64,000 bases of DNA from Lotus japonicus (taxonomy: Eukaryota; Streptophyta; Magnoliopsida; Fabales; Fabaceae), in contig NC_080042.1 in the NCBI RefSeq assembly GCF_012489685.1, forward strand, positions 28,649,158 through 28,713,157. The letters are read 5' to 3'. The notes beneath the pieces are model-generated. The model made no database searches and was not told the origin of the DNA. It was given only the letters and a program-made list of their open reading frames with translations. A program made the translations under genes and the position numbers. Shown here one piece after another: positions 46,540 to 58,324 of this stretch (position 1 is its first letter; each line of letters opens with the position of its first letter).

Positions 46540-49500
46540 TGTAACACCCCGATTTCGGTGGCGTCACTTTAGTAACCAAAAATCAAATAAAGCGGAAAAG
46601 CAGATATATTTTTTTTTCGTTTTGTTTAAATAGAAAGACTTGACGAAATAAAGACTCAACCCAATCGCGATTAACAGCGACTAACCTTCAATATAAGTAC
46701 AGCTCTTGCTGCAACTGAAACATCGTCACGAGTGCCCTCAAGTGACGGTAAGTAACTTCAAGTAACTAAAAGTAGTGCCCGCAGGCAAATAAGTGCGACC
46801 CATAGTTAGAGTCATAAGTTTTATAAATACAGTCCTCCAAGAAAGTAAGTCAGCCCAAAACGGCCTCCAAAAGACTTCCTACGTCCGACAAACTCCATGT
46901 GATCCTCATGGAAGGGAATCACACAAAAAGCTAATAGTCGGGGACCTACCCTGCCCCAAAATAAGAAATGACAATCAGAGCTATGTCAACGACACCCGAT
47001 ATACTACACCCCTAACATCGACCCTCATCTGATCCTGCATGAAATCCGGGTCCACGTCGAAGGCTCAGTAGTAGTCATTTCGCTCCGGGTCCTCCCCGAA
47101 TGACGAACCATCTCGAATCGGCTGTTGAACGTCTGGCAGCAGGCCGACCGCCCAACACAAACATGAACACAAAGCCAAGGCGCGAGGGTCAACTCACAGA
47201 ATATAATAGATAATACAAGCAACATGTGAAGAATAAGGGGGTATATATATATATATATGTTGTATATATACGTATAACTTATGTATTGCCTACCCTAAGG
47301 TGCATAGCATATTTATCAACATCAAATCATCAAGATACATAACGATGTTTATCGACATCAAATCACAAATAACAATTGGATCTTCAACACATCAACAAAT
47401 ATAGTTAGGTGCATGGCGTGCCAATGCAATGTCATGCTCAAAAGATGATCCGAATAAAATGTCACCATCTCGATGGATGGGACGAGCCAAGCATCTCGCT
47501 CCGCTAAAGCATCTCGCTTTTATGAAGCATCTCGCTCCTGTGAAGCAGCACGCTCCTGTGAAGCATCTCGCTTCAATGAAGCATCTCGCTCTGATGAAGT
47601 CCGATCTGAGATCGTCCTTCGGAAAGCAGCACACTTTCCAAGAAATGTATGCATGAATGCAATATGGTTAGCCAAACAACGAAACGTCCTCACCAAGGTA
47701 TGCGTGTCTAGCTAGAGTACATTGTCTCTTCAATACCCTAAGGTAAACAAGGAAGTGCTAGTCGCACTTGGTAACTTTCCTAGTCACTTTGGCTCACCGT
47801 CTTGATGGCCAACCAAACTGCTCCACGAGCAAAAGAATGCATCTCGCACTCATTGACCTTTCAAGTTACCCTGGCTCACCATCTCGATGGCCAAACAACT
47901 CATCAACAATTAGAGAGAATGTTGCTCGCATTCTGTGACTTCTCGTCACAACAGCTGATCCCCTTGAAGACAGAAGCAAATGCTCAAGGAGCAAGGAGTG
48001 TCATCCACACTCAGTGACTGTCCCAGTCACAACGCTAGGATCGCCGACACTTCCCGTTTTCAAACTTATTTCAGATCCTAAGTATTTTCCAAGAAATTGT
48101 TATTACTATTTGAAGATGTTCTATCTTTGGTTAATGCATTATGAATTTCATTTATGAAGTCAAGTTTCGTTTCTCTTTTGTTCCAAAACCCTATACGTAA
48201 AAAGATCCTAATAAACCCAAGTAATTCCCCGGGAAGATCTCGATCCTAAAATGACTATGGCTTAGACCTCCGGTCAAAGCCTGTCTAACATTTCCCAAAC
48301 CTCGTCATTAGCATGGCATAACATCACGTTTTCCCCACACTCCGAAATCATATTATCAACTACTATCTCAAATCAGTACAATTCAATAGAGCATATGCAA
48401 AACAACATAAACTCAGCAGAAATAATAGCATATAACTCAGTTCAAAACCAATATCAATATAACAATAACTCAGTGCGGAAATCATAAGACGGAAACCAGT
48501 AAACGACCGAAGCCTCTCAGAAAACGGAGAACACGTCTCATATAAGTTCACTCGGCCGAAGCCCCCAGAAAACATTTTCCAGTTCAAAGCCATAAACAAC
48601 ATTCAATGCAATCTTCAATATCAAGCAGTATTCAAGTCGAAGTTATCGACGCCTACAATACAAATAGCTAGTAAGTAAGTTGCCCTAACCTCGAGTTTTT
48701 CTAGTCTCGCGGTGCAGGTCTCGCTCACAAGCTTGCTCAGTCAAGCCCAAGGTTTCCACAAACGAACCTTAGAGCAAAATCACAGAATTCAATCATAATG
48801 AGTCAGAAAATCAGCAAACAATACGTACTAGGGTTACATGAAACATTACAAACTCCGAAGTACGACAATCTAACGCGTTAGGACAAGTTTTCGAAAAACA
48901 TAATTTCCTTCCCCCTAATGAGGAGCTCTCGGCCACTTTTCACAATTGGGTGCGCCGATTTTTCTTCGATCAAACTTGGTTCCTAGGTTATCATTAGCCG
49001 TAACTAAGACGAATCTAAGCTCAGAAAAATTTTCGGATCGTAAACTGTCGCATGGGTATTTTGGTCATTATTTTCAGCTCAGAATTTCAAAATTGGAATT
49101 TCGAAAAAAAATTGGATGGGGACGTTACCAACGACGTTTATGACGACTAATCCTACTAGCGCTAAGCTAAGTCGTGAGTTTTCAGCTTAAAGGATGAGTC
49201 TTTGCCTCAAAATGGGTTTTTCCTACAGAAATGAATTCCGGCAGCATTTCGGCGACAATCGACAAAATGTAATCCGCTAGAAGTACTCTTGGGTACGTAG
49301 GGAAGATGTTTAGACACTAAAATCAAGCTATTTGGACAGGTTTACAAAAAGCTCAAAACTTTGAGCACAGAAAGACATAGAGAAAGTCGACAGAATTGAC
49401 GATCAGAAGTGAGATATAGTATCCATACCTCGAAGTCTTCGATTAGCAACGAACGGTGAAGCAATCGGGCAAGAAACGGCAAAAATAACTTCCTCCCTCC

Positions 49501-50284
49501 TTCTCCTTCAAGCTCGCGGGTTCAAGAGAGAAAATGGGTAAGTTTTTGAAATTTTTTTCATTTTCTTGCTATTTATAGGTTTTGGAAAATGCGGAAAAAT
49601 GAAAATTTCGCGATTCCGATTTTTCCTGCGTATTCCTCGGAGAATTCTAAGATAGGTTCTGGCGACAGAATTCCAGAACTCAAAACAGGTTTCTTGGAAT
49701 TAAATCAAACGATCCAAAGTCGGTGTAAATCGATTTTACCCGAAAAGTTACTTTTTGCAGTTGATGTCGGATGAGAAAACTTCGTTCTGAAGAAAGATTA
49801 GAAATATCAAGAGAAATAGGAGTAAGCGTGTGGAATCTTCGTTTGAAGCTCCAAATAGAAAAAGTCTTCATCGTCCGTAGATTTTAGGTTTCTTGAACTA
49901 TCAGGGTTTTGGTTTCGGCAAACTTCCGAGTATTGGAATTTGACGTTCGTACATTCCACAGTTTCGTATCGAAATGCTTGTTTATAGACGAATAAGAGAA
50001 GTTCTAACATTTCTCTGAAGATTTTTGGAATTAGCTTCCATCGTGTCTTAAAGAGTAAATTAGTTATTTATTAGCGTTTTTGACCTAGGTTTAAGCGAAT
50101 ACTAATCGTGGTATAACTTTTATCGACTTTGATACAATCCTTAGCTTTCCCCTGAACTTTTTCCTTCACAAATTTATTCCATTCAATAAATAATTGTTCA
50201 GGTTTTCCTTCACGTTACATCAAATTAATCGTGAAAAAGGAAGTTTATTCGGTTTATTCCAAACTTAAAAACTTGGGTCTCACA
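46540..50284 (-). repeat. 5' LTR (3745 bp) of the nested Tekay-type element
   Basis: Same family as 39680-43410 with scattered substitutions and small indels, so this insertion is clearly older than the one at 20392. TATA box sense TATAAATA at 49577-49570; hairpin array about 47490-48030 (including the intact GAAGC/GCTTC unit at 47560-47574). Confidence 0.92.
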
Positions 50285-50296
50285 TTACTACCCTCC

Positions 50297-50467
50297 AACG
50301 AACGTACCTGCGACTTCCTAATTTGCAAAGCTCAGGTCAAGCACCTCCATCCGAATGTCGACCTTGAACCCCTATGAGTTTTTAAGAAGGTCACACCCAC
50401 CAGTCTGGTAGGTCGGGAAGATCCGCCGGAAGTTACTCTCGTTGACCTTGGAGACGCTGTGGAATAA
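50297..50467 (+). pseudogene. Tat antisense ORF, 3' end
   Basis: Reads on from 39679 after the nested element: AAC at 50297 begins NERTCDFLICKAQVKHLHPN. A TGA at 50375-50377 interrupts the frame, which then continues to TAA 50465-50467 (ending LGDAVE). The chain thus reaches about 50467 and converges on integrase. Confidence 0.7.
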
Positions 50468-51260
50468 GAGAGTAAAATGCAATGTTAACTTGTTTGAAGT
50501 AATTGTAACGCCTTGTACTTTTAATTTCATTTAAACTTTTTGTCTGTATTTTACTTTCAAGTTTAATCAATTCAGCTTTATTTCTTTACGTTTTATGTTT
50601 GTTTTAGCGCTTCTCCGGAGTTTTTCTTTTCTCTCACCGCCCCTCATAGTTTCCCTTTTTCTGAATTATGTCCGACAACATTGATGGTGTGCTTTGTTTA
50701 ACTAGGACTTCTGCTCAATTTTTGAATTGAGGCTTTCGTCACACCAATATTCCCCGTAAGAGTAGGTGTGGCCTCGCCGGTTTTGCCTCGGCGAGGACTT
50801 ATTATTGCTAAGGACCCAATGGCCATATAGGTTTACCCAGACTTATGCCTAGTTATGTTTGCGCGCCCATATTTCATGGGGATTTTGGGATAAGAAGCTC
50901 ATCCGCACACATCGCCGATGAGTGACGGCGAGCTGCGTCGGCTTTTCCGGAGCGATCCCCAGACATCAAGGTCGTGGTGGGATCGCCACCTTCAGGGAAT
51001 TTTTCCCACCTAGCTCTCGCCGCAATTCAGTGTGATTGAAATTGCTGGATACAATTTTTGTATTTTCAATCAGACGTGATAGTCAACAAACTCCCGAGAT
51101 GGAGAACAAGAACCCGTCTTTGTTTTTACCATTCAGGCGCATTGGCCAACAGACTCTCGAAATGGAGAACAAGAATGTATCTTTATCTTTACACCTCCAA
51201 TCTCTGCGAGGCGCGCTTGGCTGATCGCCCCCGTGCCGAAACCAGCTCCTTGTCAGTCCC
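50468..51260. other. spacer between the antisense ORF and integrase
   Basis: Non-coding on both strands. Holds two diverged direct repeats of about 65 bp (about 51081-51145 and 51148-51212; shared ATGGAGAACAAGAA). T-rich sequence at 50510-50600 could be the 3' end of the antisense transcript. Confidence 0.5.
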
Positions 51261-52730
51261 TTAGTTGTAATAGTATTTTAGGCTCGCCGCGTTCCAGGAA
51301 CGGGGCACTCTCCTTCCGTCCAAGCTTTCTAGGTGATAAGTTCCCTTCCCTAAGGCCTTCAAAATTCTGTAGGGGCCTTCCCAGATTGGACTCAGCTTAT
51401 TCCCAGTGTTCCCGGTTCGCTTCTTTAGCACTAGGTCCCCCTTCTACATTGCCCTCGGTCGCACCTTCGAGTCATACTTTGTCGCATCTCGCTGTTTCAT
51501 TGATGCCTCTCTGATGCGAGCCTCATCGTGTGTTTCTGACAACAAATCTAACTCTACCGCCATGTTGGCAGAGTTCTCGCCCTCAAAACGCGGCGTTGTT
51601 CGCCACGAGCTGTTGTCTATTTCTACGGGCAACATGGCGTCCAACCCATAGGCTATCCTGGATAGAGTTTCCCCAGTGGTTGAGTGCTGTGTTGTATTGT
51701 AGGACAAGATTACAACTGGGAGTTCATCCAACCAGGCTCCCTTCGCCTCCGAGAGTCCGCGTTTCAATCCCCGTAAAATTACCTTGTTCGCTGACTCCGC
51801 TTGCCTGTTAGTTTGAGGATGTTCTACTGAAGAGAATCTTCTTTGGATACCCATCTCTTCGCAGAATTCTTTCGTTTGGTTACTTGCAAACTGCGTCCCG
51901 TTATCTAAAACGATCACACTTGGTACCCCGAATCAGCATACAATTATTTTCCAGTAAAAACCCACGATCTTGGCTGCTGTAATGCTTGCGAGGGGCTCTA
52001 CTTCCACCCATTTGGTGAAGTAATCCACCACTACAATGATGAACTTCATTTGTGACCTGGCGGTGGGGAAAGGCCCAACGAGGTCAACTCCCCACATGGC
52101 GAAGGGCCATGGGGAGCTAATCGTGGCTAACTGTTCCGCTGGGGCCCTGGGCTAGTCTGCAAACACTTGACATTTTTAACATTTTTTCACGAATTCTACA
52201 CAGTCTTTTCTTATTGTAGGCCAATAAAAGCCTGCTCTGAGAACTTTGCTAGCCAGAGACCTTCCCCCGATGTGACTAGCACAAACCCCCCCGTGAACCT
52301 CCGCCATGACAGCCTCGTATTTCCCGGGCGGGAGACATCTCAGGAGTGGCGAACTAAATCCTCGCCGAAAGAGGATCCCATCAAGTAGAGTGTAGTGCCC
52401 TTCCTCTCTTCTTTGTTCCTTCGAGTATTTTACCACCGCGCTTGGCTCACCCGCCAAGATGTCTACGATGAGGTCCATCCAGGTTTCTTGGCGGCCAACA
52501 GAGGCTACCAACTCTCCTTCAATGCTAGGATTAGCGAGCGTCTCCTGGATCACGCTCCGGTTGTTCCCAAGCTTTCGAGTGCTGGCTAAACTTGCCAAGG
52601 CGTCCGCCCTTTGGTTCTGCGCCCTTGGCACGTACTCAACTATCACCTCCTGTAGTCGACCCATTAGCAGTCGCACGCGCTCTAGATATTTCATCAAGGC
52701 CGACTCTTTCACCTGGAATTTCCCATTCAT
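51261..52730 (-). pseudogene. Tat integrase with the end of the second RNase H
   Basis: Sense order: end of archaeal-type RNase H (VPRAQNQRADALASLAS), the integrase zinc-binding region (HGGVCASHIGGRSLASKVLRAGFYW ... CVEFVKKC), the catalytic core (GVDLVGPFPTARSQMKF, VVVDYFTKWVEVEPLAS, then LDNGTQFAS and HPQTNRQAESANK) and the C-terminal region to TAA 51263-51261. Frames break between 52176 and 51918, and an in-frame TAG at 51446-51444 precedes the C-terminal KGDLVLKKR part. Integrase joins the DNA copy to the chromosome; this one cannot be made whole. Confidence 0.9.
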
Positions 52731-53378
52731 CTAGTTTGCTACTAGCAACGAGTCCGTCCTACCAGCAGACTATCAATATGTACCTCAGTTGCTAGCTTCA
52801 GCCCGGTGATCAGAGCCTTATACTCTTCCTGGTTGTTGCTGGCTTTGAACTGGAATCTGAGGGACTGCCCCAATACCAACTCCCCAGGCCCTTGTAGTGT
52901 GACCCCTGCTCCACTTCCATTGTCATTTGATGACCCGTCGACGAACAATATCCATTGCGTGCTTACCTTCTCACCGCCTTCCGGCGTCAATTCTACCACA
53001 AAATCAGCCAAAGTCTGCGCACCGACCTTCCCCCTTTTATCGTATTGTAAACCATATTCTGACAATTCAACCGACCAAGCGACAAGTCTTTCGGACAAAT
53101 CTGGCTTCTGCAACAGCTGTCTCAAAGCAAGGTCAGTTCTTATTTTTACCTGAAAGCTTTGAAAGTAGGGTCTTAGGCGTCGGGCAGTAATGAGGACGGT
53201 GAGCGCAGCCTTCTCTATCTTCTGATACCTAATTTCCGCCCCTTGGAGTGTATGGCTTACGAAGTAAATTATTTTTTGTTCTCCATTTACCTCCTGAAGA
53301 ATTACAGAGCTGATTGCATGATCACTCACAGAAAAATATAAGTGCAAAGGGAGGCCTTGGGTAGGTTTTGACAGCACG
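52731..53378 (-). pseudogene. Tat RNase H and start of archaeal-type RNase H
   Basis: The frame ending at 52742 has the gypsy RNase H (LHLYFSVSDHAISSVILQE, IYFVSHTLQGAEIRYQKIEK, RPYFQSFQVKI) followed by the second, archaeal-type RNase H (QWILFVDGSSNDNGSGAGV, FKASNNQEEYKALITGLKLA). Two RNase H domains in tandem separate Tat from other gypsy lineages. The start of this frame (sense, before 53378) is cut by the solo LTR at 53384, and a frameshift near 52740 separates it from the next part. Confidence 0.92.
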
Positions 53379-55753
53379 GGTGGTGTAAGACCTGGATTTA
53401 CAGACAAGTTTATTTCCGACTCACGCGTAGAATCAGTGTAAGCGTGACAGGAGTTTGTTGTTTGAGAAAGATCAATGAAGAAGAAAGTTTAGGAATTGCT
53501 TGAGGAATGTTGCGTAGTCGTTTTAGGAATTAGTGCGAGTCGTCTGCACACCTGCCTTATGGCGAGCGTGTCCAGAATAGGCTAATTTCGCTTTTAGAGC
53601 AACGTATTAGGTGAGATTTCGAATCCTTGGAAAATTTAAAGATTCTCTTTATTTGTCCTTCGACCAGCGTTTCATTTCGGAACCCTGGACTATACGCATG
53701 ATAGTATTCACTTTTCGGAAGTCCGACGACGCTAATTTCTTTGCTTCGAAACCCTAGATTCAAGCGCGGGATGAAGTCTTTTTCTATTCGGGACTTCTAA
53801 CGAAGTTTCCGTCCGTGCTGCCAGATTTTTTTCGACGTTTCCAATCGTTCTTCCGAACAAAGTTTTGTCGTCTGACCATCACAGCAAAAAGTAGTTTTTC
53901 GGGACAGATTAACTTACCCCGCTTTTGGGATTTTAGATATCATTTTTCCCAAATGTCAGAGATTTGTTTTGAGTTCTGGAGTTCTGTCGCCAGAATCTCT
54001 CTTAGAATTCATCGGTGAACGTGCTGCAAAAATCGGAATCGCGCAATTTTCATTTTCCCGCGATTTCACCTGCCTATAAATAGCTAAAAATTCAAAAATA
54101 TCTCATTTTCTTTCCAAAGAGGGCCGCGAGTTAGGGAGAAGAGAGGGAGAAGAATTTTTCGCCGAAACTTGACCGATCTTCGCGCAGTTCGTTCCTACTT
54201 CAAGGTACCGAGGTAACTAGCTTGATTCTTACCTCTGATCACTGTTTCTACTGCGTTTCTTTAGCTGTTTCTGTGCTCAAAGTTTTGAGTTTTTTGTAAA
54301 ACTGTCATTTTTTCCTGATTTCTCGGTTGGGTTATCTTCTCTACGTGCCCAAGAGCCTAAAACCTTCGTCGGTATTCGCCGATTGTGATCGAGTTGTCAA
54401 GGATCTGAAAAACTGATTCAAAACCCTTTTTGTCGCACATTTCGAAACTTTACTGTCGAAAAGTCGTAATCTGGCTTCGTGCCTTTAGGATTAGTTGTCA
54501 CGGATGTCGTTAGGATCACTACTGTCAAATTTGTTTTCCGAAGTGATAACTTTGAGGTTTTGAGCTTTTATTTTGGACCAAAACGCCCCTGAACAGCCAT
54601 ATTTTGATCCGATCGTCCGAAAATTTTTCCGACAGTTTCTTTGCCCTAGTTTTACCCTAAAACTACCTTGTAAACAAATTAGATCGAAGAAAAAGAGCCG
54701 GAGCCTTTTTTCCCTTATGGCCGGGAGCTATTTCAAGGGGGGGGGAGTTTTTCGTTTTCGAAAACTTGTCTTTTCGTATCCGATTGTTGTATTCTGAAGC
54801 TTTAATGCTTTGTCTATCGTTAATTGGCTGATTGTGATCGAGCTAATCGATTTTTTTTGGATTTCTGCTTTGTTTTCTCCGAGGTTCAGTTGAAGGAACT
54901 TTGGGTTTTGTAGAGCATTCGTGTGAAGGGAGTTTTAACCACGAGACTGGAGCAGCTCGAGGTTAGGGCAACTTACTAATAGCTATGACTACATGATAGG
55001 CGTCGATGAATTCGACTTATGCTTTACTTTGCTGTTGATTATGTTGCTGAACTGATGCTATGATGTTTTACATAACTGATGATGTTGAGATGATTGTTGG
55101 ATTGTGCGTTTTGATGCGACTTCGGAGTGGGGAATCATTGAACTGGTGATGTTTGATATTTCGGGTTGGATGAACAACCCTAGGCAAGTTCAAACGTGGG
55201 GTTTGAGACTTAGCCATTCGTTGGTATTCGTTGGAATACTTAGACTTTCCCCGGGAAACTTCTTTTGGAGGGTTTTTGGAAAAATTAGAATGATTAGAAT
55301 TTCGAAAACTAGAGACTTTGGGAGACTTAGACTTTGAGAAATAAACTCATAACTTAACTAATCCAATTCGAAACGTTTTTACTAAACGAATAAATATAGG
55401 GAACCTAAAGGGGAAAATGATTGCGAAAGACGGGGAAAAGTCGACTTTTGTTGTGGGTTTTGGAGAATTGCTGGACACCAAGGGGGGGAAGGTGAGCCAC
55501 GGTGATGATTGAAAGTCACCGAGTACTGTAGTACTCTTGTCGTGGGAGTTGTGTTGTATTGACCGACACTAACTCTGGGCTTTAACTTTGGGTTTTGTTG
55601 TTGGAGTGTGTTGTATTGACCGACACTAACTCCGAGTTATGTTGTATTGACCGACACTAACTCTTGGGTTTTTGAGATTGGGTTTTGAGCTAAACACATG
55701 TGTTGTGAGGACGATTCGATGTTTGGCTAACCATATTGCATCATGCATCATTT

Positions 55754-55930
55754 GGTGAAGAACGGGAATGCTTCACCGATGCATATTCGAGGAGGAACGA
55801 GAATGCTTCATCGATGGTGAGGAACGGGAATGCTTCACCAATGCATCATTCGACAAAGAACGGGAATGCTTTGTCGAGGATGAAGAATGGGAATGCTTCA
55901 TCCATAGTGAAGAACGAGAATGCTTCACTA
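55754..55930 (+). repeat. type II hairpin array, 7-8-bp perfect stems
   Basis: Loop AACGGGAATG (or one-base variants) with stems GGTGAAG/CTTCACC (55754-55777), CGACAAAG/CTTTGTCG (55851-55876), GGATGAAG/CTTCATCC (55878-55903) and TAGTGAAG/CTTCACTA (55905-55930); one more unit (about 55815-55838) has a single mismatch. The four stems share few positions, so pairing is kept while sequence is not. Confidence 0.88.
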
Positions 55931-56163
55931 GTGGCGAACGGGAACGCGTCACAATTATCCGGATCATTTTGATTGCATTTCACGCATACATTCACTCTGA
56001 CTGGAATTGTGTGCTGTTTGATTTATTGAAGCATCGTTAGAGCCAATAACATGCTAGGATTTTTTATATATATATCAATATATATATCTATACCCCATAT
56101 CACATGTTGAGTGTATATCTACTTATTTCCGTGAGTTGACCCTGGCGCCTTGGCTTTGATTTC

Positions 56164-56862
56164 ATGTTTGTGTTTGGGCGGTCGGCCTGCTGCCAGATGT
56201 CGATGGCGGACTGGTTTCCGATGGTCTCTCCCTCGGGGGGGATCAGGTATGAGTTGGTGGACTGTCATGCCCCCACCGCTTGGGTGATCGATGTTGCGGG
56301 TCACCGAGCGACGTACCGGGGAAGGGTCATGGAGGACCGGACGGATGAGCGAGGACGCTTGACGAGAGGAGTGCTACGACGTATGGAGCTGAGCTTTGAC
56401 TTGCCGCCCTCAGTTCGTTGTGGACCAGGTACTGGTCAGGGACCACCTGCACCACCTCCTGCTTCATCTTCTGATGACGAGGACCCAGCGGAGATTGAGC
56501 CTGTTGTTGCTGCACCTGTTGCGCCACCTCCTGCTACTGCCATTGATCCTACCGACGTGGCGTCGTCCTCTAGGCTTGTGCGGCCGAAGACGGAGTCTGT
56601 TGTCCCATCTGCCTCACGTCTCTTTTCTTTCTCTTCACCGCACGGCTACCGTGTGGACCCCTTGGTTAGGGTGGTGGAGGAGGATGTTCTTACAGGAGAG
56701 GTGGATGTTGAGACCGGCTCGACTAGGACGGTGCGCATGACAGTTAGGAGGGAGGTCGTGGACTTGGACACTGAGATGATTACGGTGGATTCCGACTCTG
56801 ACTCCGAGAGCAGTGGGGACAGCTACTCACCGAGCAGCGACGAGGATGAGGAGGAGCTATGA
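56164..56862 (+). CDS. unknown 232-residue ORF within an LTR
   Basis: Open from ATG 56164 to TGA 56860-56862. The first ~85 residues (MFVFGRSACCQMSM, VIDVAGHRATYRGRVMEDR, LRRMELSFDLP) recur in the LTRs at 23240-23566 and 30994-31320 and, in reverse, at 17483-17863, where the rest is shortened. The middle is Pro/Ala-rich; the tail is very acidic (DSDSDSESSGDS, SSDEDEEEL). No known domain is recognised. ORFs in LTRs are rare, but the frame may simply be kept open by composition. Other LTR copies have lost about the last 120 codons. Confidence 0.4.
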   Translation: MFVFGRSACCQMSMADWFPMVSPSGGIRYELVDCHAPTAWVIDVAGHRATYRGRVMEDRTDERGRLTRGVLRRMELSFDLPPSVRCGPGTGQGPPAPPPASSSDDEDPAEIEPVVAAPVAPPPATAIDPTDVASSSRLVRPKTESVVPSASRLFSFSSPHGYRVDPLVRVVEEDVLTGEVDVETGSTRTVRMTVRREVVDLDTEMITVDSDSDSESSGDSYSPSSDEDEEEL

Positions 56863-57331
56863 GCTGGGAGGGTAGGTTAGGCTAGCGCCTTTTTTTGTGT
56901 AGAGCTCTGATTCGTCTTATTTTGGGACAGGGTAGGTTCCCGATGTGTGGCTTTTTGTGTGGTTCTTTTGATGAGGAATCACAGAGAGTCTGTCGGAGTA
57001 TAGGGCTCTTTTGTTCAGGCCATTTTTGGGTGCCGACTTTCTCTTGGATGACTGTACTTTTGATACTTTAACTTACAGTTCTGGTTCTGTATATATTTGC
57101 CTGCGGGCACACTACTTTGGAGTCACTGCGAGTGCGCGTGACGGGAGAGTGCAGCTGAGGCTGTACATGTGTATATATATTTGTATATTGGTTAGTTAGT
57201 GTTGGGTTATGTCATTATTTTTCTATCGCTTTATTAAAAGGAATCAAACGAAAAAAAATTACCTGTTTTTCCGCGTAAAGTTTATTTTTGGTTACTAAAG
57301 TGACACCCGGAAATCGGGGCGTTACAGGTGG

Positions 57332-58324
57332 CGCGGACAACATTTCTTTTAGGCGCTTAAAGGCTTCTTCGCATTCTGAATTCCACTCAAACGCCGCATT
57401 CTTCTTTAGGCACTTGAAGAATGGGGCTGACTTGTCGCCCGAATGAGGGAGAAACCTGGATAGGGTTTCGATTCGTCCTGTCTGGCGCTGCACTTCTTTT
57501 ACACTACTGGGGATTTTCATTTCTTGGATTGCTTTACACTTATCTGGATTTTTCTCAATCCCTCTGGACGTAATCATGAAGCCTAAAAACTTCCCGCCCT
57601 GTATACCGAAAGAACACTTCTCCGGATTGAGCCTCATATTATGCTTTCGGAGCATACCAAAATCTTCCGTCAAATCCTCATGATGGCTTGATCCTAAAAC
57701 TGATTTCATGATCATATCATCGACATATACTTCCACGTTCCTCCCCACTTGGCCTTCAAATACCCCGTCCATCAACCGTTGATACGTCGCCCTCGCATTC
57801 TTCCGCCCAAAGGGCATAGTTTGATAACAGTAGTTTACCCTAGCGGTGATGAAGGCCGTTTTGTCTTCATCCGACGGGTGCATCTTGATTTGGTGATATC
57901 CTGAATAGGCATCCATCAGACTCAACAACTCATTTCCTGAAGCTCCATCCACTAGCTTGTCTATGCTCGGTAATGGGTAAGAATCTTTCGGACACGCCTT
58001 ATTCAGGTCTGTGTAGTCGACACACATCCGCCATTTTCCGTTCGCCTTCTTTACCATTACTACATTCGCTAGCCAAGTAGGATACTTAATTTCTCGGATG
58101 AAATCTGCCGCCAGTAATTTGTTCACCTCTTGTTGGATTGCCTTATCCTTTTCATCGCCCATTCGCCGGCGTGTCTGAGTCACTAGTTTAATTCCAGGAT
58201 TTAGTGCCAGCCTGTGGCAAATGAAGTTCGGGTCTATTCGTGGCATGTCTTTGTGACTCCAAGCAAAGAGATCCAAGTTCTCGCCCAATAGCTTTGAAAA
58301 TCTTTGCTCCTGAGCCTTAGTCAT
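57332..58324 (-). CDS. Tat reverse transcriptase domain
   Basis: The frame from 58324 keeps the gypsy RT motifs: FAWSHKDMP, VKKANGKWRMCVDYTDLNKACPKDSYPLP, LSLMDAYSGYHQI (first catalytic Asp), MPFGRKNARATYQRLMD, VYVDDMIMKS (catalytic pair), NPEKCSFGIQGGKFLGFM, and the RNase H connection SAPPFFKCL-like SAPFFKCLKK. Residues after LSAPP come from the inserted LTR (frame ends at 57215), so the true RT sequence stops at the duplication at 57331. It overlaps the protease frame by 8 bases. Confidence 0.93.

Larger units (their letters stand above)
39680..50296 (-). mobile_element. Tekay-type element with extra purine tract outside its 5' LTR
   Basis: Minus orientation: 5' LTR 50284-46540, primer site 46536-46525, gag 46328-45204, decayed pol, chromodomain trace near 43435-43620, purine tract 43424-43411, 3' LTR 43410-39680. 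It lies in the antisense ORF of the Tat element. There is no target duplication: the left flank is GGAAG, while the right flank begins with TTACTACCCTCC (50285-50296), the same as the purine tract just inside the other LTR. So the 5' LTR seems to derive from the 3' end of another copy, as expected from LTR recombination between two elements or from collapse of a tandem. Confidence 0.9.
53384..57326 (+). repeat. 3.9-kb solo Tekay-type LTR inside Tat pol
   Basis: TGTAAGACCTGGATT ... GGGGCGTTACA, 3943 bp, target duplication GGTGG at 53379-53383 and 57327-57331. It belongs to the same broad family as 20392-23964 (TATA box TATAAATA, 54075-54082; conserved block near 56178). It lies opposite to the Tat sense strand and disrupts pol between RT and RNase H. 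It carries type I units (55549-55665), the clearest type II array (55754-55930), and a 232-codon ORF. Confidence 0.95.
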
